The notes: generated by a model not told the origin, from the sequence alone. DNA of 64,000 bases from Micromonospora costi (GCF_003626655.1 NZ_RBAN01000002.1:992001-1056000), one strand, 5' to 3'. Counted from the first letter of the stretch, positions 16,293 through 24,597 are shown. Numbers and translations are program-made.

Positions 16293-16552
16293 CTACGCGG
16301 ACCCGGGGGTCCGGACGGGCCGGAGACGGCCATACAGCCGTCTAGCCCTTTTCGTCGAAACGGGTGTGCCCTGGCGCTCCAGCCGCGCCCGAACTTCGGC
16401 GGCGTGCACCGCGGCCACCTGCATGTCGGCGCCTGCCGCCTCCAACAGGGCGATGGTCGATCGGCCATCGCGGTGCCCGCCTGGATACCCAGCAGCTCAG
16501 GGTCGGTGGTGACTACGCCGACGGCGGCGACTGCCTTAGCGGCAAGCAGTGA
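16293..16552 (-). pseudogene. Possible frameshifted small gene
   Basis: On the minus strand, one frame (about 16552 to 16457) reads SLLAAKAVAAVGVVTTDPEL and ends near MADR. The next frame then reads STIALLEAAGADMQVAAVHA and continues to a stop at 16293. The codon use of each part is natural only up to the join, as expected for a single-base shift. A half-copy of the element's shared operator (CTTGGTAG at 16576-16569) lies just upstream, and another half-copy lies just downstream at 16290-16281. I see no good start codon or SD, so this is probably a remnant. Confidence 0.3.
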
Positions 16553-16619
16553 CCCACCGGTGGGACATCTACCAAGTTTCCGGCCGTGTCACCCGAACGG
16601 GTGACCGCCGGCGGCAGAC

Positions 16620-17267
16620 CTACAGACTGACCCCCGCGTCGATCACCCGCTGCGCCGCCGACGCGTACTCCCGCGCCCGGGTCTTCGACATCTCGAACGC
16701 TGCCACCAGGGCGTCAACCACCGCCGCCTGGGCGCGCGGGTGCTCCTGCCGCAGCTCCACCGCTCGCCGCAGGATCAGGGCCTCGAACGTCCGGGTCCGC
16801 CCGGCCGCCGTGACCTCAACCGCGCCGCGATTCCGCTTCACCGTCACCGACGGCACCACACGCCGCACCGGCTGCTCCGCGGCCGGCTGACGGTCAGCCT
16901 TGCGCCGGGCGCCGCCGATCCCGTCACCCGGCCGGCGACGCGGGTGCCGCTCAAACCAGGCCACGATCTCCTGCTCGCGCTCCAACGCCCACCACGGCTT
17001 CTTCTTCGCCCCGGCGTAGGCGTCCGGCGGCGGGAACGGGTCGTCGGCGAACTTGCCCCGACGAGTGCCGCCAGCTTCCAGCGGGATCTCCTTGCGGGAC
17101 TCGAACAGGTGCTGGGAGATTGTTTTGGGCTGCATCGACTCGACGCCCTGCACCCGCGCCCCGATCACCGCGATGTCGGCGGGCGTCAGGAACGGCTGGT
17201 CTGGCATTTCGTCGTCCCCCAGAACTTGGTAGTCGTCCGGGGAACCATACGTCAATGCGGCTGTCAT
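16620..17267 (-). CDS. Hypothetical protein (PFPPPDAYAG type), possible DNA-binding
   Basis: About 215 residues. A short N-terminal helix-turn-helix-like stretch (LTPADIAVIGARVQGVESMQ) is followed by KTISQHLFES, a Pro-rich GKFADDPFPPPDAYAG segment, KKKPWWALEREQEIVAWFER and a basic C-terminal helical domain. The first part resembles sequence-reading domains in element regulators. ATG 17267 has AGGAGG at 10 nt; GTG 17276 would sit too close to it. The gene follows a 22-codon reading frame and alternative hairpins, behind the shared operator at 17438-17462, so it may be controlled at both transcription and translation. Confidence 0.7.
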   Translation of the reverse strand: MTAALTYGSPDDYQVLGDDEMPDQPFLTPADIAVIGARVQGVESMQPKTISQHLFESRKEIPLEAGGTRRGKFADDPFPPPDAYAGAKKKPWWALEREQEIVAWFERHPRRRPGDGIGGARRKADRQPAAEQPVRRVVPSVTVKRNRGAVEVTAAGRTRTFEALILRRAVELRQEHPRAQAAVVDALVAAFEMSKTRAREYASAAQRVIDAGVSL

Positions 17268-17292
17268 CGGGGGCACTCCTCCTGGTGGTTTT

Positions 17293-17334
17293 GGTACGCG
17301 TCACGTACCAGCCCGGATACATCTGGCCGGTACG
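17293..17334 (-). promoter_or_regulatory. Mutually exclusive leader hairpins
   Basis: On the minus strand three segments occur in order: CGTACC (17334-17329), GGTACG (17309-17304) and CGTACC (17298-17293). The first two form a 10-bp stem (CGTACCGGCC with GGCTGGTACG). The second and third form a competing 6-bp stem. They lie between a 22-codon frame and the SD of the next gene, as in attenuation or translation-control leaders. No U-tract is present, so control of translation is the better guess. Confidence 0.4.
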
Positions 17335-17339
17335 CGTGG

Positions 17340-17408
17340 TCAGGTTGCCGGGTCGGCGCGGATCGTCTCGATCGCCGACAGGACGGCGGGGCTCGGACGT
17401 GCGGTCAT
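17340..17408 (-). CDS. 22-residue leader peptide candidate
   Basis: ATG 17408 with GAGGAG 6 nt upstream opens a 22-codon frame reading MTARPSPAVLSAIETIRADP and ending AT. It is the first frame after the shared operator at 17438-17462 and precedes the hairpins at 17293-17334 and the gene at 17267. The peptide is not rich in one amino acid, so a classical amino-acid attenuator is unlikely. It may be a coupling peptide or a true microprotein. Confidence 0.45.
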   Translation of the reverse strand: MTARPSPAVLSAIETIRADPAT

Positions 17409-17437
17409 GGCGGGCTCCTCGTGTTCGCGGTCACGAT

Positions 17438-17462
17438 TTCAGTAGCGGTTACATCTATCAAG
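17438..17462 (-). promoter_or_regulatory. Shared operator dyad, site D, with distal half-site at 17495-17502
   Basis: Minus strand CTTGATAG-N9-CTACTGAA. A distal TTCGGTAGAAGT half-site begins 40 nt upstream. It precedes the leader peptide and the gene at 16620-17267. Confidence 0.75.
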
Positions 17463-17540
17463 CTACGTCACCAGGGGTAGGTGAGCAATTACTTCTACCG
17501 AATTCCAGGTGTCGACCTGGCTCCCCCGGTGTGGCCCGCC

Positions 17541-19205
17541 TCAGCGGGCCACACCGACCGGCTTGCCGCACGGGCACTTCGGGTTGCGGTAGATCCGGCA
17601 CCGGTGGCACAGGCTGCCGAACACGCCCGCCTGGGCCGGCGGCTCCACCAGCGCTTCCACCGGGACGGCCGGCGCCGGCACAGTGACGGCCGCCTCGACG
17701 AGCGCCGGGATCACCGGGGCCGGCACGGCGGGGACGGCCGGCGCCGCGCCCTCGATCCAGTTGTCGACCCAGGCCAGGCCCTCCCGGTCCAGCACCCGCT
17801 GCGCCCGGGTCACCGCCACGTACGCCAGCATGGCGTCCTCGCGGGGCACCTGGGTCTCCTTCTCCGGGTCGTCCGACTCCTTCGGCTCCTGGAAGTCGGT
17901 GGCGATTTGGACGTTGCGCCACTCGCGGCCCTTGGACTTGTGCGCGGTGCTCACCACAACATCGGCGTACCGCTCGTCGGCAAGCCGGTCGACCAGCGTC
18001 GCCAGCTCGTCCGCGCCGTACCGGTCGATCAGGTTGACCAGCACCTTCAGGTCCGAGCCCTCGCCGGCCTGCACGTACTCCTGCACCTCGGACCAGTAGG
18101 AGAACGCCATCAGCTCCGGGTGGTCGCAGGGCTTGCCGGCCATGAGCTGCTGAGCGGCGTGGGCGAACGCCTTGATGTCCTTGCCGCCGCCGACGAGGGC
18201 GGTACGGCGACCCTTGCCCAGCTCGGCGATGACCCGGCTGATCGCGCCCCCGTTAGAGCGGCACAGGATCGCGTCGGGGGCATCGAGGTCATCGAGGCGG
18301 GAAGGAATCTGGTCGAAGCCGCGCAGCCGCAGGTCGGTGCCGTCGACCAGGGACAGCCACTTGTTGGCCTCGTCGGCGACGGCCTGCCCGAACCGGAAGC
18401 TCTGCGAGAGGTAGAAGCGCTGGCCGTCGAACTTCTGCATGGCGTCGACCGCGCCGCGCCAGCCGTAGATGGCCTGGGCGCGGTCGCCGACGAGGATCTG
18501 CTGGGCGTTCTGTCGGGCGACGAGGCCGGCGACGGCGGGGTTGGAGTCCTGGGCCTCGTCGAGGAGGACGTAGTCCGCGTGGAGCTGCGGGTCCAAGAGG
18601 ATCCACATCTTCAGGTACATGTCGTGGGTGAACCGCAGGCGGCCGTTGGTCTGGGTGAGGTCGGTGTCCCAGGCGCGCTGGGCGATCGGGGCGAGGTGGC
18701 GGGCCAGCTCCCGGTGGGCGGCGCGCTCGACGCCCTGTACGAGGGGAACGTGCCACGGGGTGATCTCCTGGTCGTCGCTGTAGCAGAACTTCTGGACCGT
18801 CTCGCCGACGATGCGGGCGAGCTGCTTCGGGCTCAGGGTGATCTCGGAGGCGGGGACGACGCCCGCGAGCTTGATGGGCTCGTGGATGCCGAGGATGACG
18901 GCGGCCTGGTGGGCGGGGAGCCGCGGGCCGTCGAGGCGGGCGCGGAAGTTCCGGCCGACCGCGCCGAAGGCCATGCTGTGGCCGGTCTTGCACATGACCG
19001 TGCTGGGGAACTTCTTGGCGGCGTCGCCCGCGATGCTGCGGTTGTAGGCGAGGTAGACGCCGCGCTTGCGGCCGAGGGCGTCGGCGAGGAACTGCAAGGT
19101 GCTGGTCTTGCCGGTGCCGGCGCCGGCTTCGATGGTGAGGTTCGCGCCGGTCGCGGCGGCGTCGATGATGGCCTGCTGCTCGGCGGTCGGGGCGAAGCCG
19201 GTCAT
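17541..19205 (-). CDS. UvrD/Rep-family (SF1A) DNA helicase
   Basis: A 554-residue protein with the full set of helicase motifs: Q-motif FAPTAEQQAII, Walker A GAGTGKTS near residue 28, DEAQD near 218, GDRAQAIYGWRGA near 240, QSFRFG, STAHKSKGREW near 415 and YVAVTRAQRV near 455. It is shorter than UvrD, and the 2B domain is reduced. An Ala/Pro/Val-rich linker leads to a C-terminal Cys cluster (CHRCRIYRNPKCPCG) that may bind zinc. The family unwinds DNA at 3' tails during replication or repair; here it could serve element replication or DNA processing. ATG 19205 lies 14 nt after its own copy of the shared operator (19220-19244), with a GGGAG SD. It is a single-gene operon. Confidence 0.9.
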   Translation of the reverse strand: MTGFAPTAEQQAIIDAAATGANLTIEAGAGTGKTSTLQFLADALGRKRGVYLAYNRSIAGDAAKKFPSTVMCKTGHSMAFGAVGRNFRARLDGPRLPAHQAAVILGIHEPIKLAGVVPASEITLSPKQLARIVGETVQKFCYSDDQEITPWHVPLVQGVERAAHRELARHLAPIAQRAWDTDLTQTNGRLRFTHDMYLKMWILLDPQLHADYVLLDEAQDSNPAVAGLVARQNAQQILVGDRAQAIYGWRGAVDAMQKFDGQRFYLSQSFRFGQAVADEANKWLSLVDGTDLRLRGFDQIPSRLDDLDAPDAILCRSNGGAISRVIAELGKGRRTALVGGGKDIKAFAHAAQQLMAGKPCDHPELMAFSYWSEVQEYVQAGEGSDLKVLVNLIDRYGADELATLVDRLADERYADVVVSTAHKSKGREWRNVQIATDFQEPKESDDPEKETQVPREDAMLAYVAVTRAQRVLDREGLAWVDNWIEGAAPAVPAVPAPVIPALVEAAVTVPAPAVPVEALVEPPAQAGVFGSLCHRCRIYRNPKCPCGKPVGVAR

Positions 19206-19219
19206 GTCGTCTCCCGTAT

Positions 19220-19244
19220 CTCAGTAGGGGTTACATCTATCAAG
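19220..19244 (-). promoter_or_regulatory. Shared operator dyad, site E, with distal half-site at 19277-19284
   Basis: Minus strand CTTGATAG-N9-CTACTGAG. A distal GAATTCGGTAGAAGTTGTTG box lies 40 nt upstream. It drives the helicase gene. Confidence 0.8.
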
Positions 19245-19284
19245 TTAGGGCATCGGGGGGACCTCTGCAACAACTTCTACCGAA

Positions 19285-19687
19285 TTCGCCCGGCGAGTCT
19301 CAGCCGCAGGTCAGCGGCGCACCCGGCCCCGCGATCACCGGCCGGAACACGAGACAGCCGCAGCCATCCGCGCCGCACTACCCATTGCCCACACCGGGCA
19401 CCCGCGAGTAGTCCGCGGCGGCCGTTCCGGGCCACTCGGCGTGCACCCGCACGGGCACACCCACCGGCAGGGCGCACCGGACCGCCACACCTCGGCCCTC
19501 AGGACGTCGCGGGTGCCGACGACGTAGCTGCGGGCGTTGGTGACGTAGGTGTCGCTGTGGGGCGCTCCACCCCATGCGACGACGCTGCACCGGTTGTGGC
19601 GGCCGGCCCGACAATGTCGCATTTGCCGGGCAGCAAACGAGCACAGTGGACTGCTAGGGTGCCTGCCAACCTAGAAAGGGAGCTGCA
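19285..19687. other. Intergenic region between helicase operator and secreted protein gene
   Basis: About 400 bp. The left end belongs to the helicase control region. The rest has no coding character on either strand. The last 60 bp are AT-richer and end in AAAGGGAGCTGCA, the SD of the next gene; a promoter is expected near 19630. Confidence 0.5.
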
Positions 19688-20182
19688 TTGAAGAGGCTGA
19701 TGGGCAAGCTTGTAGCGATATTCCTAATCGTTACTGCGTCGGTTGCCACCGTAGGCGTTCCTGCACACGCCGCTGACGCGGTCATCCAACGGAATGATAT
19801 TTTCCTAGGCGCGAGCAAGGACCCTTCTCACGGATTGATGACTCTCCCGAACGGCATAAGCAGGGAGATCCGCTTGGCGAGGGGCGACTACCGCCTCACC
19901 AACAAGTGGCAGGGAACCATCAACACCTTCGAAAACTACCGCAACGTGTTCCTTGAGGAAGACACTTACTACTGGGGCTGCTGGACCGTGCCGAGAGAAA
20001 GCAACTACGGCACCTACTTGAGCCAGTGCTTCGTCAACCGGAAGACGGATAACTCCCAGGTCTGGACCGCGAACATTCTGGTGGAGCCGATGGCCAGGGA
20101 TTCATACAACGGCGAACTTGGAGAGTGGTTCGTTTATTGGCAGAGTAGGCTCATTCGCTGCTCGGAGTCGTCGGAGTGCTGA
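19688..20182 (+). CDS. Secreted hypothetical protein
   Basis: A 164-residue protein with a signal peptide (KRLMGKLVAIFLIVTASVAT, cleavage expected after AHA near residue 28). The mature part is a beta-rich domain with four Cys (WGCW, SQCF and the C-terminal RCSESSEC), suggesting two disulfides. The start is TTG 19688 behind AAAGGGAG. Codon use is less GC-rich than in neighbours (ATT, AAC, GAA and GAT are frequent), which suggests recent transfer. It stands alone on the plus strand between two minus-strand operons. Function unknown; an inhibitor or toxin acting outside the cell is possible. Confidence 0.75.
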   Translation: MKRLMGKLVAIFLIVTASVATVGVPAHAADAVIQRNDIFLGASKDPSHGLMTLPNGISREIRLARGDYRLTNKWQGTINTFENYRNVFLEEDTYYWGCWTVPRESNYGTYLSQCFVNRKTDNSQVWTANILVEPMARDSYNGELGEWFVYWQSRLIRCSESSEC

Positions 20183-20680
20183 TCAGTCAGCGACAAACAA
20201 CCCTGGGAAATAGCGTAACAGGCATCGAATAAACACCCGTCCCGGATGCTGGCGGCCCGTCATCCAATGAGCGGGCCGCCCGCCGCCAGCCGTAAAGACG
20301 GCAACATCGCCCCACCTCTCGCCCACCTCCCAGGCGGAGGGACCGCGCGGCCCCCTCATTGAGCGGCCAGCACCACGGCCGCGTGGTTCAGCAGGGGCGA
20401 TCGCAACCTGGTTCAGCAGGGCCTCCGCCTGTCTCGCTCGCCCCTGACCGGCGTTCGTGGCGACGTACGGGCTGCTCTGGTGCCACGACTCCACGTCCTG
20501 GGTCAACAGGGCCGTCCACGTCAGCGACGGGGTCAGGACTTCCGCAACGGCGTGGCTTTGCTGCCGGTAGAGGTCCCGCTTGACGCGTACATGGACCGTA
20601 TGGCTGCTGTCGAGCTTGCAGATGCGAGCCAGCTTGTAACCCTGGCCGTAGACGGTGAATTCGTTGTCGATGGTGCGCAA
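20183..20680 (-). CDS. Small element protein (TIDNEFTVYGQGYKLARI type), C-terminus uncertain
   Basis: 165 residues as read. The first 100 (RTIDNEFTVYGQGYKLARIC, then KRDLYRQQSHAVAEVLTPSL and TWTALL) have the look of a conserved small protein found in many actinomycete elements. The last 60 residues are Gly/Arg-rich and atypical, so the gene may have been extended by a frameshift or altered stop near 20360. TTG 20680 has GAGGAG at 5 nt. It is the second gene of the operon driven by operator F. Confidence 0.6.
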   Translation of the reverse strand: MRTIDNEFTVYGQGYKLARICKLDSSHTVHVRVKRDLYRQQSHAVAEVLTPSLTWTALLTQDVESWHQSSPYVATNAGQGRARQAEALLNQVAIAPAEPRGRGAGRSMRGPRGPSAWEVGERWGDVAVFTAGGGRPAHWMTGRQHPGRVFIRCLLRYFPGLFVAD

Positions 20681-20743
20681 CGGTGCTCCTCGGTACGTGA
20701 TCCGGCGGTGGTGTCGGCTCGCACGGGGCGGGCCGGCGGCGGG

Positions 20744-21628
20744 TCAGCGGGTGGCGGGGCGGGCGATCTGCCGCAGCTTCTTGTCGACCTTCAGCTGCAA
20801 ACGGGCCTCGACGTCCTCGACAGTGACGCCGTCCTTGGCGGCCAGGGCCTCGGCGATCTGTCGCGCGAACGTGCGGTAGTCGTCGCCGGTCCAGCCGAGC
20901 CCGACGTACTCCATGTAGCGGACCCACTCGATCTCGGCGGTGCGCTTGGTCTTGATCTCGGAGCGGTCGACCTTCAACACCTCGCCGGTGGGAGTGCCGA
21001 TCAGCCGGGGGTCATCGATACGGGCCTTGCGGGCGGCGTCATCGGCCATCCGCTGGTGCTTGTGCTTGCGCAGGTTGCCCAGGCTGGTGACGGCCACGCC
21101 CCGGGCGCCGCACTCGCCGCAGCCGCCCCACGCGGTCCAGCCGCGGTTGTTGACGTAGGTGGGGACCTTGTTGAGGCAGTCACCGTTGGCGGCGGCTTCG
21201 GCGGCGGCGTAGGTGCCGGGGGTGCGGAAGCCGTCGAGGACGGGGGCGTTCGGCACGCAGACGGCACAGACGTGCCAGCCGTACCGCTTAACCACCTGGG
21301 CGTCGTCCATCCCGGACGCGGCGGCGGTCAGGTTCCGCTCGGTGCTGGCGTAGAGGGTGGAGCAATCGCCTTCGCGGTGGAGGTGGCCGTTGGGTACCCA
21401 CCACCAGCGGGGCCACTGGCGCTCGCGGTAGGCGGCTTCCAGGGGCTCGGCCTCTTCGGCGGCTTCCCGGGCGGCCTGGTTCGCGGCGTCGCGGACGTCG
21501 TCGCTGAGCCGGTCGGATTCGGCGATGGCGCGGTGGTGGGCGTAGGTCATCCACAGCTCGATGAGCCGGCCGTCGATCTCGGCGGGCGTGCTGTCGACGG
21601 TCACTGTCCTGGTGGTCGCGCCGGTCAT
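20744..21628 (-). CDS. Hypothetical protein with zinc-finger-like Cys motifs
   Basis: A 294-residue protein. An N-terminal helical region (AEIDGRLIELWMTYAHHRAI) is followed by a region with HLHREGDCSTLY, WHVCAVCVP and GGCGECGARGVA, which look like two zinc-binding sites. The C-terminal helical half is charged and includes EVLKVDRSEIKTKRTAEIEW. Nucleic-acid binding is likely but unproven. ATG 21628 lies after operator F (21643-21667) with an AGGAG SD at 7 nt. It forms an operon with the downstream 20183-20680 gene. Confidence 0.7.
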   Translation of the reverse strand: MTGATTRTVTVDSTPAEIDGRLIELWMTYAHHRAIAESDRLSDDVRDAANQAAREAAEEAEPLEAAYRERQWPRWWWVPNGHLHREGDCSTLYASTERNLTAAASGMDDAQVVKRYGWHVCAVCVPNAPVLDGFRTPGTYAAAEAAANGDCLNKVPTYVNNRGWTAWGGCGECGARGVAVTSLGNLRKHKHQRMADDAARKARIDDPRLIGTPTGEVLKVDRSEIKTKRTAEIEWVRYMEYVGLGWTGDDYRTFARQIAEALAAKDGVTVEDVEARLQLKVDKKLRQIARPATR

Positions 21629-21642
21629 CGCAGGCTCCTTAT

Positions 21643-21667
21643 CTCAGTAGTGATTACATCTATCAAG
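21643..21667 (-). promoter_or_regulatory. Shared operator dyad, site F
   Basis: Minus strand CTTGATAG-N9-CTACTGAG. A degenerate distal box (AATTCGGCGA) lies 39 nt upstream, near 21699-21706. It drives the Cys-motif protein operon. Confidence 0.8.
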
Positions 21668-21841
21668 TTACGGCACGGAGGTCTGTCTGTCCACGACGTC
21701 GCCGAATTGACCCCGGCGCGTTTCCCCCGGGGTACGGCGGAGCGCCCGAGGGAGGGCACACCTCGCGCGACCCTGGTGTCACGCGACGCAGGTGAGGCCG
21801 CATGACCTAGGGGTGTCGCATCGACGCCCTACCCTGGCCCA

Positions 21842-22396
21842 GTGCTCGCCGCAGAAGAGATCCCGAAGATCACCGACTGGATGCAGGCGTGGGGAAGCCT
21901 GGCCGGCCTACTGATGTCCACGATCGCGGTCGTGTTCACCGGGCTCCTGCTGCGTCACGAGATCCGGGTACGGCGTGACGAGCAGCGCGACAACGAGGCG
22001 GCGCTGGCTCGGCTTGTGGTCGCAGAGTTCCGGTTCGCGAACGGTCCCAAGGTGAACCACGAGGGTGTCCTGACGGGGCAACTCACGTATGTCGAGTACC
22101 GAATTCGGAACCTCAGCTCGTCCCCGATCTTGAACGTGTCCTTCGCGGTGATGAACGGGACCGACGGCAAGGTGTACTCGTCGCCGGAGCAGAAGTCGGT
22201 GGTGGTATCCGAGGCTGACATGGGCGTGCCATTCAAGCCACCCCTCCACCCAGAGCAACCCGGCGGTCCTCATCATCTGATGTCGATCATCAGGTTCACC
22301 GACGCAAACGGCTTGCAATGGATACGTGAAGGCACAACAAGTCCGGTCCGTTTCGTCACCAGGCGGAAGCGCCACCTCCTCTTCTTTCGCGACTGA
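21842..22396 (+). CDS. Membrane-anchored protein (DWMQAW type)
   Basis: A 184-residue protein starting with KITDWMQAWGSLAGLLMSTI, a TM segment, then a charged linker (RHEIRVRRDEQRDNEA) and a beta-rich domain (VEYRIRNLSSSPILNVSFAV). The order of TM, charged linker and domain opening with an asparagine/serine-rich strand matches the genes at 332, 1165 and 23296, so all four are probably distant paralogues. GTG 21842 follows TACCCT at about 8 nt and no SD, suggesting leaderless transcription. Function unknown. Confidence 0.7.
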   Translation: MLAAEEIPKITDWMQAWGSLAGLLMSTIAVVFTGLLLRHEIRVRRDEQRDNEAALARLVVAEFRFANGPKVNHEGVLTGQLTYVEYRIRNLSSSPILNVSFAVMNGTDGKVYSSPEQKSVVVSEADMGVPFKPPLHPEQPGGPHHLMSIIRFTDANGLQWIREGTTSPVRFVTRRKRHLLFFRD

Positions 22397-22429
22397 AGCT
22401 AACCAGGTCAGGCTTCGCGAGATAGAAGG

Positions 22430-22843
22430 TCAGTCTTCGTGCGGCAGGCCGATGGTGATGACGGGCTCTCCCTCGTCGCCGGGGCCGATCATCAGCGCCA
22501 ACGTCACCTTGCGGGCGGTCACGCCCCGGCCGACTACCGGTACCCGGACGAGGTCGAACGGCACTCGCTGCCGGCCTCCGGCCCGGCGGGCAGCGTGGAA
22601 GGCCATCCAGAGGACGTCCCACAGCCGGCCCGGCTCGTCCTGCCAGGTGCCCTTACGCTTGTTGTCGGCGTCGGTCCATGCGACGCAGTCGACCCACGCG
22701 GCCTGGGTCAGCGCGACGGGCATCCGGAACCCGGCTTCGCGGGCTGCCGGGCCGGCGTCCACGAGGGTGCCGTCTTCGAGGGCCTGGGCGCGGGTGTAAG
22801 CGTGGATGATCTCGGCATCGGCGAACAGCTCAGCGAACGACAT
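22430..22843 (-). CDS. DUF6573-like hypothetical protein
   Basis: A 137-residue protein opening with SFAELFADAEIIHAYTRAQA and continuing EDGTLVDAGPAAREAGFRMP. This pattern is shared by small proteins of actinomycete plasmids, elements and phages that I associate with DUF6573. The C-terminal half is a basic beta-rich domain ending in TLALMIGPGDEGEPVITIGL. Second gene of the operon behind operator G. Biochemical role unknown. Confidence 0.75.
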   Translation of the reverse strand: MSFAELFADAEIIHAYTRAQALEDGTLVDAGPAAREAGFRMPVALTQAAWVDCVAWTDADNKRKGTWQDEPGRLWDVLWMAFHAARRAGGRQRVPFDLVRVPVVGRGVTARKVTLALMIGPGDEGEPVITIGLPHED

Positions 22844-22870
22844 GGCGTCTCCTTCAGGTGGTGGGCGGGG

Positions 22871-23173
22871 TCAGGCGGCGGCGAGGGCTTCGCGGAGGGC
22901 GACGTCGAACGGCACGACGCCCATGGCGGCCTCGTGGACTTCCTGCGCTCGGGCGTCCCAGTAGCCGCGGTCTTCCAGGGCGCGCTCGTTGGCCAGCTCG
23001 GCGGCGTACTCGGCTTGGGCGTCGGCCTCGATCTCCCGCCAGCGGCGGTAGCACTCGCGGACGGCGGCGACGGTGGCGTGGCGGATGGTGTCGGCGGTGT
23101 AGTGGTTGCCGCAGCGGACGCCGGTGGCGGTGGCGACGGGGAATCCGAAGTCGTCATAGGCGATGGTGGCCAT
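22871..23173 (-). CDS. Small hypothetical helical protein
   Basis: A 100-residue protein. It begins ATIAYDDFGFPVATATGVRC, followed by a helical, charged body (RECYRRWREIEADAQAEYAA) and an Ala-rich end. ATG 23173 follows a GGGGCAGGG SD and lies 16 nt after operator G (23189-23213), first in its operon. Function unknown. Confidence 0.7.
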   Translation of the reverse strand: MATIAYDDFGFPVATATGVRCGNHYTADTIRHATVAAVRECYRRWREIEADAQAEYAAELANERALEDRGYWDARAQEVHEAAMGVVPFDVALREALAAA

Positions 23174-23188
23174 CCCTGCCCCCTCTAG

Positions 23189-23213
23189 CTCAGTAGCTCT
23201 TACGTCTATCAAG
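23189..23213 (-). promoter_or_regulatory. Shared operator dyad, site G
   Basis: Minus strand CTTGATAG-N9-CTACTGAG, with TTACGT in the spacer. No clear distal half-site at the usual distance. It drives the 23173 to 22430 operon. Confidence 0.75.
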
Positions 23214-23295
23214 TTACGGCAGCACAGCTTCCCCCGCCAGCAAATCGAAAACTCACCCAGAACTAGACCGGTGACTTGCGCTCAGTCCCGGATGT

Positions 23296-23955
23296 TCACA
23301 ATCCCTCGCCGCAGTCAGCAGCCGCCTCCCGCGTGTCTGGCACCTCGCTCGCCCACGCCATGTTCTGGATGTCAAACACGCTATATCGGTGATACTGCTC
23401 GCTGTCGTCTTCCAGCCCGCCCTCCCGCAACACCCACCTGTGGGTCGTATCGGCGAACTCCAACATCAATTCGTGGCCGTGGCGCTCGCCCCAGAATGCG
23501 TCATCGTCGATCAGCGCGGGAAGGGCGATCGTGAGAACCGAGCAGGGCGGCGCATCCACCGTCAACCGGTAATCGCGCACCCCGAAGCTGCCTCCGTAGG
23601 GTTTGACCAGGAGAGCCATGCGGGTGATCGGCACGGGCGATCGGTTCTGCACCTTGATGCGGGACTCCCTCATTTGCCCGGGCCGTCCGCCGTAGAGCGG
23701 ACCAGGCAAGGGCGGGCTCTCCCACCAGAACGCGACGCGGGAGGCGTACCTCCTCGCGTACCGCTCGCGCTCAAGCTGCGCCATCTCCAACTGAGACCGG
23801 TTGATCTCCTGCTGGTCTCTGTAGGTCACGACAGCAACCCCCAGCGCCGGCAGGGCGACAGCCATGGCTAACAGGGCCGAGCACGCCTGCATCCAGTCAG
23901 TGACCTTTGCCCGCTCACGCGGAGCCGACTGATGGCGACGCCGACGCCGGGGCAT
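23296..23955 (-). CDS. Membrane-anchored protein (DWMQAC type)
   Basis: About 219 residues. A basic cytoplasmic N-terminus (PRRRRRHQSAPRERAK) is followed by VTDWMQACSALLAMAVALPA, a TM segment, then a charged coiled linker (RDQQEINRSQLEMAQLERER) and a beta-rich domain (RIKVQNRSPVPITRMALLVK). It shares its layout with the genes at 332, 1165 and 21842. Start ATG 23955 is tentative; 23958 and 23985 are alternatives. It lies next to operator G but reads towards it, so it has its own promoter. Function unknown. Confidence 0.7.
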   Translation of the reverse strand: MPRRRRRHQSAPRERAKVTDWMQACSALLAMAVALPALGVAVVTYRDQQEINRSQLEMAQLERERYARRYASRVAFWWESPPLPGPLYGGRPGQMRESRIKVQNRSPVPITRMALLVKPYGGSFGVRDYRLTVDAPPCSVLTIALPALIDDDAFWGERHGHELMLEFADTTHRWVLREGGLEDDSEQYHRYSVFDIQNMAWASEVPDTREAAADCGEGL

Positions 23956-24080
23956 CACACGGCGTCGCGCTCGTGATCGCGGCACAGTGGTCCTCCATGA
24001 GTCCGGGACCCTCCATCCTGGTCGAGAGCGGCAAGGGCCTGGTCGGTCCTCCGGCCGGCACCGCCCTCACCCGTCCAGCG

Positions 24081-24299
24081 CTACCTGCGACCACGGCTCA
24101 GCGTCTGCCCGCGACGGCGCACCATCACCTCCTCGTCGGAGACGTCGACCGGCCACCAGCCGCGCCCCCAGTCGGCCACCGACAGCATCGGCGGATCGTT
24201 CGCGGCCAGAGCAGCGGCGACCACGCCGACCAGCTCGGGCGCCGTGGCCGGCTCGCGACGGCCACGCCGCCGGGTCCGGGTCAGGGTTGATGTGGTCAT
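24081..24299 (-). CDS. Small basic hypothetical protein
   Basis: A 72-residue protein with basic ends (TLTRTRRRGRREPATA and VMVRRRGQTLSRGRR) around an acidic centre containing SVADWGRGWWPVDVSDEEV. It is last in the long minus-strand operon that begins at 26438. Function unknown. Confidence 0.6.
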   Translation of the reverse strand: MTTSTLTRTRRRGRREPATAPELVGVVAAALAANDPPMLSVADWGRGWWPVDVSDEEVMVRRRGQTLSRGRR

Positions 24300-24369
24300 C
24301 GGCGCGTACCTCCAACGTGTGCGCGCGGATGCTTCCGGTGCTCAGGGGCCCCAGGTCGGACGGTTGCGG

Positions 24370-24597
24370 TCAGGGCCTCGCGTCGCGGCGGTTCGCCGCG
24401 TCGAGGCAGACCTTCGCGATCAGGACGGCGACGATCGCGGTCGGCACTCCGGCCGGCACGTTCCAGGTGCCGACCCGGATGTCGGGCAGCGCGCCGCCGG
24501 TGACGGCGTCCAGGCCGACGAGGAAGATGCCGAACACGGCCAGGAGCCCGAACAGCAGCCCGGTGACGCGCAGGCCGCCCGGCGGTCGGCCGGCCAT
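24370..24597 (-). CDS. Small membrane protein
   Basis: A 75-residue protein with two hydrophobic segments (TGLLFGLLAVFGIFLVGL and AGVPTAIVAVLIAKVCL). ATG 24597 overlaps the TGA of the gene upstream, which indicates translational coupling. Its role in the operon is unknown. Confidence 0.7.
   Translation of the reverse strand: MAGRPPGGLRVTGLLFGLLAVFGIFLVGLDAVTGGALPDIRVGTWNVPAGVPTAIVAVLIAKVCLDAANRRDARP

Noticed and set aside
16233..16604. Plus-strand frame between dprA and the 16620 gene
   Set aside because: Composition is not coding; the minus-strand remnant explains the region better.
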